Assembly: GCA_016808115.1 (NCBI GenBank)
Contig: JAEQBH010009513.1
Span: 1-64,000 of the forward strand
Length of the DNA: 64,000 nucleotides
Source: Tetrastigma voinierianum
Lineage: Eukaryota > Streptophyta > Magnoliopsida > Vitales > Vitaceae
Reading direction: 5' to 3'
Below, in pieces: positions 59,887 through 64,000 of the stretch. The notes below the pieces were generated by a model. It had not been told where the DNA came from, ran no database searches, and saw nothing but the letters and a program-made list of their open reading frames with translations. Numbering within the stretch: the first letter of the stretch is position 1; every line of letters begins with the position of its first letter. The position numbers and the translations under genes are program-made.

Positions 59887-61140
59887 CAAATGGACAATAA
59901 GAGAGACTGCTCTTAAGCGTGTATCTACATGGCGAAGTGTTTTTGCTCCAGCCTAAAGGGTTTGAAGAGCCTCTTCATTCGTCATGTTTAAGAGCTAAAA
60001 AAGGCTCTCTATGGACTAAAACAAGCCCACATGGGCTTGGTATGAGATACTCACGCAATATCTTCTAAGAGGGTTACACATGGGGAGCATATCATGCTTT
60101 CTCTTCACTCATAAGGTTAAAGCGAGGTTGGCCCATTCATTTCCTATGTGGATGATATAATCTTTTAGGTCCACATCCAGCACTTAGTGCGACAATTTTT
60201 CGGACAGTTGTACAAAAAATTTGAAATGAGCCTAGTCGGATGGAGAACTTACGTACTTTTTAGGTCTTCAAGTTTGTCAAAACAACTCAAGGATCTTTAT
60301 CTCACATGAAAAATATGCTAAGGACATGGTCGCTAAGTTTGGACTTGATTGAGCTAAACCCTTCGAAGAACCCCAATAGGAACCGGCAATATTACTAAAA
60401 GACGAAGCGACGGTGTTGACGGACTCTTTACAAGAGCATGATTGGAAGCTTGTTGTATCTGCGCCAAACCGTCTATGAGCGTATGTTATAGTATGGGAGT
60501 TTGTGCGCAATACCAAGTAAGTCCCAATGATAGTCATCTTCTAGCAGACAAGAAGATCATCAAATATGTTAGAAAAATAGTTGCCTATGGTATTCAGTAC
60601 ACTCGAGACACCATGTATTGCCTAGTTAGTTACTATGATTTTGATTGGGCTAGAAACTCGGATGACAAACAAAGCACCTCCAAAGGGTGTTTCTTGCTTG
60701 GCCATAACCTTGTGTTCTGGTTCAATAGAAAACAGAGCAACATATCCCTTTCCATAAGCGGAGAAGCCCGAAATGTATAGCAATTGGTAGTGGATGCACA
60801 CAACTAATTGGATGAGAAATATGCTTAAAGACTATGGAGTATGTGGAAAAGTCCTAACACTATATTGTGACAATCATAGCGATATTTGTATCTCGAAAAA
60901 TAAAGTTCAACATTGAGGCTCCAAGCACATTGATATGACACACCACTACATGCCGGAAACTTGGTTGTGGGTAAAAATGCGATGATCCGAGGCCCACGTC
61001 TTCACTAAATATAAACTAGCCGACATCTTCACCAAAAAAATTGGAAGAGATTCCGGGTATGAATCTCTTTGATCATCCCTATGGATATGCATTGTGGAGT
61101 ATATGTAAGGCCTTTATCTTTTTTGAACTATACATTAAAC
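59887..61140 (+). pseudogene. Ty1/copia RT-RNase H remnant, copy C
   Basis: The RT part has PKGFEEPLH (about 59955-59985), the ALYGLKQA stretch (about 60005-60030) and VDDII (about 60152-60170). RNase H is the best preserved part: YDFDWARNSDDKQSTSKGCF (about 60634-60695) and LVFWFNRKQSNISLSIS (about 60709-60760). Then come LYCDN-like and HIDM.HHY residues (about 60862-60955) and ADIFTK (61019-61036). Upstream copia domains are absent because the sequence joins a truncated LTR. There are several frameshifts. The order and motifs are those of plant copia pol. Confidence 0.84.
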
Positions 61141-63947
61141 ATCTTGTTGTTTAGAGATCTACTAATTGATAAAAGCCTAAATCACAATTGGGAGGAAGCC
61201 CTACACTATGTTGCTTCAACATAAGGGATTTAATAACCAATTTTAGTTATTGGATTATGGCTTTTATATGATCTGAATTGCAATAAAGTATATATCATTT
61301 TCTTCGAGCAACGTGCTTCCGTCACCTTTGAGGAGAAGTGAAGCTAAGTTGGAAAATTCATAAACATAAATTTGAATCACATAATTAACAACTTAATCAT
61401 TGACATAGAGGGAATAACAAAGTTTCAATATTGGACAAGGAATTTGGCTAAGATAAGGTTTTTATTACCATAAAAGAAAGGACAACACAAATTTTTTTTT
61501 TCAAAACTTTGTTGATCCATACTTTTATATAATAAATCTATTATATTACCATATTTATATCCCTTTTTCTCTTTTTATTTTTATCTTTGTAAAAACAAGT
61601 TAGATAAAAGATCTACTAATGCATGATAGAATTCCCACATAAGACTAAGATTCAAACTCTCTTAAACTTATTGTAAATTGTTTTGTAAAGTATATGAATG
61701 AGTTTCAGAATGTAATATATAAAAAGCATTTGATTGATATCCCATCATATAATATTGAGGTTTAACAATGTGTCTAGAGATTTAATATAACTTGTAACAA
61801 TTTTATTTGAAAAGACCCAATTATAGTTGCTTTTAATAATTCTTGCGCCCACATAAAAAGCCCATTTTTGCCTTACTTTACTCAGCTAACCTTATTTAAA
61901 GTTTCATTTCGTCTTGAATTCCTATTTCTTTCTATTCAATAATAGCAAGTGTTTACATTTGAAGAAGAACCTCACTACAACATAATTTTAAAACAAATTT
62001 TATTTCTCCTTATTAATACCATTACAAAGGTTTAGTTTCTTTTATTTCATTTCCTATCAATTGTTTTGAGATTAATTTTTAATTTTAATTTTTAATATTT
62101 GATGTGACATCTCTTCATTCTCTTTTAGATCTAGAGTTATAATTCCTTTTGAATGGATTACTTGAGTTTTGTTTTGTATAGAGTGTAAGAGGATTTTCAT
62201 GTTCATCGAGATCTTAACAAAATGAGTTGAATGATATGAAGATTGTTACAAAAAAGAAAAATTCCCAAAATAGGTTGAATGATATGAAGATTGTTTGAAA
62301 AAAAATTTTAATAAATGGAACTATATATTCTGTACCACCTAACAAAAGAAGTTAAAAAACGACTACTCATAAGGGTTTTTACGATAGGTAATAAAATAAC
62401 CAGCTATACACTTCTTCCCAAACCCTATTAGGTGTTATACGATAATTAATTAGTATTAATTACATATCAAAGAGAACCTCGATAGAACATAAATTTGGAC
62501 AAAGTATATTTTAGTCGATGCGCAGCACCATTATTTTGTTGTTAGGGATGACAATGCGATAGTATTATTAGGTAACCTGCCCACCTTGTCACTAATGGGA
62601 CAAGTGTGAGTGCAATTTATTCGGGGTTCAAAAAAATTTTGATGCCTAATTCAAGTTTGGGAAAGTTTCTTCACCTTGACCTCGTTTTCCATCCCAGTAT
62701 TAATCACTCTTGTGTGGAGAAAGGTTTGGTGTTTGGGGCTATTGCTTCTACTTTGGTTGGTGGCTAGTTACTTGCAACAAGGGTTTTACGCTAGGATGTC
62801 GGTTTTGAACTCGGTGTATGATGTCTTCAACATGTTAGGGTTTGAATCGGCAGCAAAGCGTTTTTTGATTTGGTGTTTGCGGTTTTGAATCTAGTTAGGA
62901 TTTTTGCAAGTTTTGCATAAGGGTTTAAGGTTTATATAGGGATTTAGGGTTTTTCAAATGTGGTTATGATGTTTCATTGGTAAGAAGTCCTTTATCGATG
63001 ATGGAAATATAGATGTATACTAGCTCTACACTTGGTTTTTTTTCAGCCTTCACAAAGAAGATTTGGTTTGTATGTGTTTCTTTTGAGAGTGAGGAAGACT
63101 TGGGTGTTCGTGTCACTCCATAGGATTACAAGGGATGAATGAACTTGGTTTGATGTATTAATGGAAGGATTAGGGTATCAAAAATGGGGAAAGTTAGGTT
63201 TCTGGGTGAGTGTTGAAGGTATGAGTAGATTATGGTGATGATTTGGGATGGGCGGGATAGTAATGGAATTGAAATTTTTTTGCTGTCTTGCTCCACCTGC
63301 TTTCCGGATGATGGGTTTACTTTCGGGAATGATAATGTATTTAAAGGTACAGGACGGGTTGTGATTTAGAAATTAATTTCTAATTTTTAAAATTTAAAAT
63401 TTTGATTATTTAGTTTTATTTTTTAGAGATGTTGTAGGAGGATTTTCACGTTCATCAAAATCTAAATGAAATGAGTTGAATTAGAAGAATATTGTTAAAA
63501 ACAATTCTCAATGAATGGTTGCGTATTACCCGACTTGTGACAAAAAGTTGATAAAGACTACTTTCAGGCCTTTTACCTATAGTAACAAAGTTGAATATGC
63601 ACTAAAACTGAGGATACAAAACAAATATTCGATAGTGCATAGATGAAAGAAAGAAATTGAATACACAAGTTTTCTCTATTGTAAATTTAATTTGAAAAAT
63701 TGTGCGAAAAAGTTTTTATATTTATTGGTTTGAAAAACAATAATAGTTTTAATTATTTGTGAATTTTATGTTCTAACTACTAATAAATAAAATAAAAAAA
63801 TTTAAGTAAGATAAAATGAATAAGGACTCTTTTGGTAATAGTCTAAACAAATTATTATATTTTGAGGGAGAGTGTTGATCTTCTTTGTTTCCAATTTCAT
63901 ATTTAAATGATCGTTTTCGTTCTAATTTTTTATTTTAGAGATTATTT
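61141..63947. repeat. Copia tail and SD2 copy C
   Basis: It matches 36480-38172 and 40784-42050 of copy B and the corresponding parts of copy A. It keeps the unoccupied target sites for the copy B solo LTR (about 62765) and the copy A gypsy element (about 63115). AT-rich, with no recognised gene; the open frame at 62676-62888 has no known domain and is disrupted in copy B by the LTR. It ends at a new LTR insertion at 63948. Confidence 0.75.
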
Positions 63948-64000
63948 GTTTTAAAACCTAGGAAAATTCAAACTTTTCTACGAAAAGGTAAAGCGGTAAT
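63948..64000 (+). mobile_element. Start of another LTR, cut by window edge
   Basis: SD2 sequence shared with copies A and B stops at GAGATTATT. It is replaced by TGTTTTAAAACCTAGGAAAATTC, then a GGTAAAGCGGTAAT stretch, which matches the first ~50 bases of the window's LTR superfamily. Copies A and B lack this insertion. Confidence 0.7.

Overview
This is a gene-poor, repeat-dominated stretch of a land-plant nuclear genome, most likely an angiosperm. The evidence is: Ty3/gypsy chromoviruses primed by initiator methionine tRNA, a Ty1/copia remnant, a tRNA-derived SINE, and a remnant of the plant DUF295 (F-box-associated) family. There are no bacterial-style operons, rRNA genes or CRISPR arrays, and no clearly intact host gene.

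The window is built from three kinds of duplicated block, interrupted by LTR insertions. Block SD1 is at 1-5237 and again at 46919-52240. Block SD2 is present three times: copy A (6543-6903, 22623-24702, 26492-26617), copy B (36471-38172, 40779-43390) and copy C (61141-63947). The third block is a chimera of a truncated gypsy-type LTR fused to a truncated copia reverse transcriptase/RNase H. It also occurs three times (26618-29308, 34381-36470, 58413-61140).

Insertions, left to right. A solo LTR (1900-4336, minus) lies in SD1 and is shared with the second SD1 copy (48806-51305). A two-sided fragment of gypsy protease/RT is at 5247-6542. A near-complete gypsy chromovirus (6904-22622, plus) has a second, oppositely oriented chromovirus (9315-15497) nested in its leader. 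A solo LTR is at 24703-26486 (minus). A 3'-truncated, internally deleted gypsy element is at 29309-34380 (minus). A solo LTR is at 38173-40778 (plus). A small non-autonomous LTR element (52246-57812) has two ~2.2-2.3 kb LTRs around only ~1.06 kb of interior. A further LTR begins at the right edge (63948).

At least a dozen LTRs begin with TGTAAAACC or its decayed form and end in GTGTCACA or similar, so one LTR superfamily has colonised the locus repeatedly. Target-site duplications, and paralogous copies with and without an insertion, let the events be ordered. The SD1 solo LTR predates the SD1 duplication. The solo LTRs at 24703 and 38173 and the element at 6904 postdate the SD2 duplications.

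The only host-gene sequence recognised is the C-terminal half of a DUF295-like protein (about 46072-46935). The window opens inside the last codons of its duplicate (1-17), so the duplicated unit extends leftwards outside the window.

No retroelement reading frame is intact. Many breaks are small indels in C/G-rich places, so some damage may be sequencing or consensus error and not biological decay. I found no clear new biological system. The best leads are a paired, partly covarying hairpin structure at the LTR 3' end, tandem repeats of the primer-binding-site leader in the small LTR element, and the thrice-copied LTR-copia chimera.
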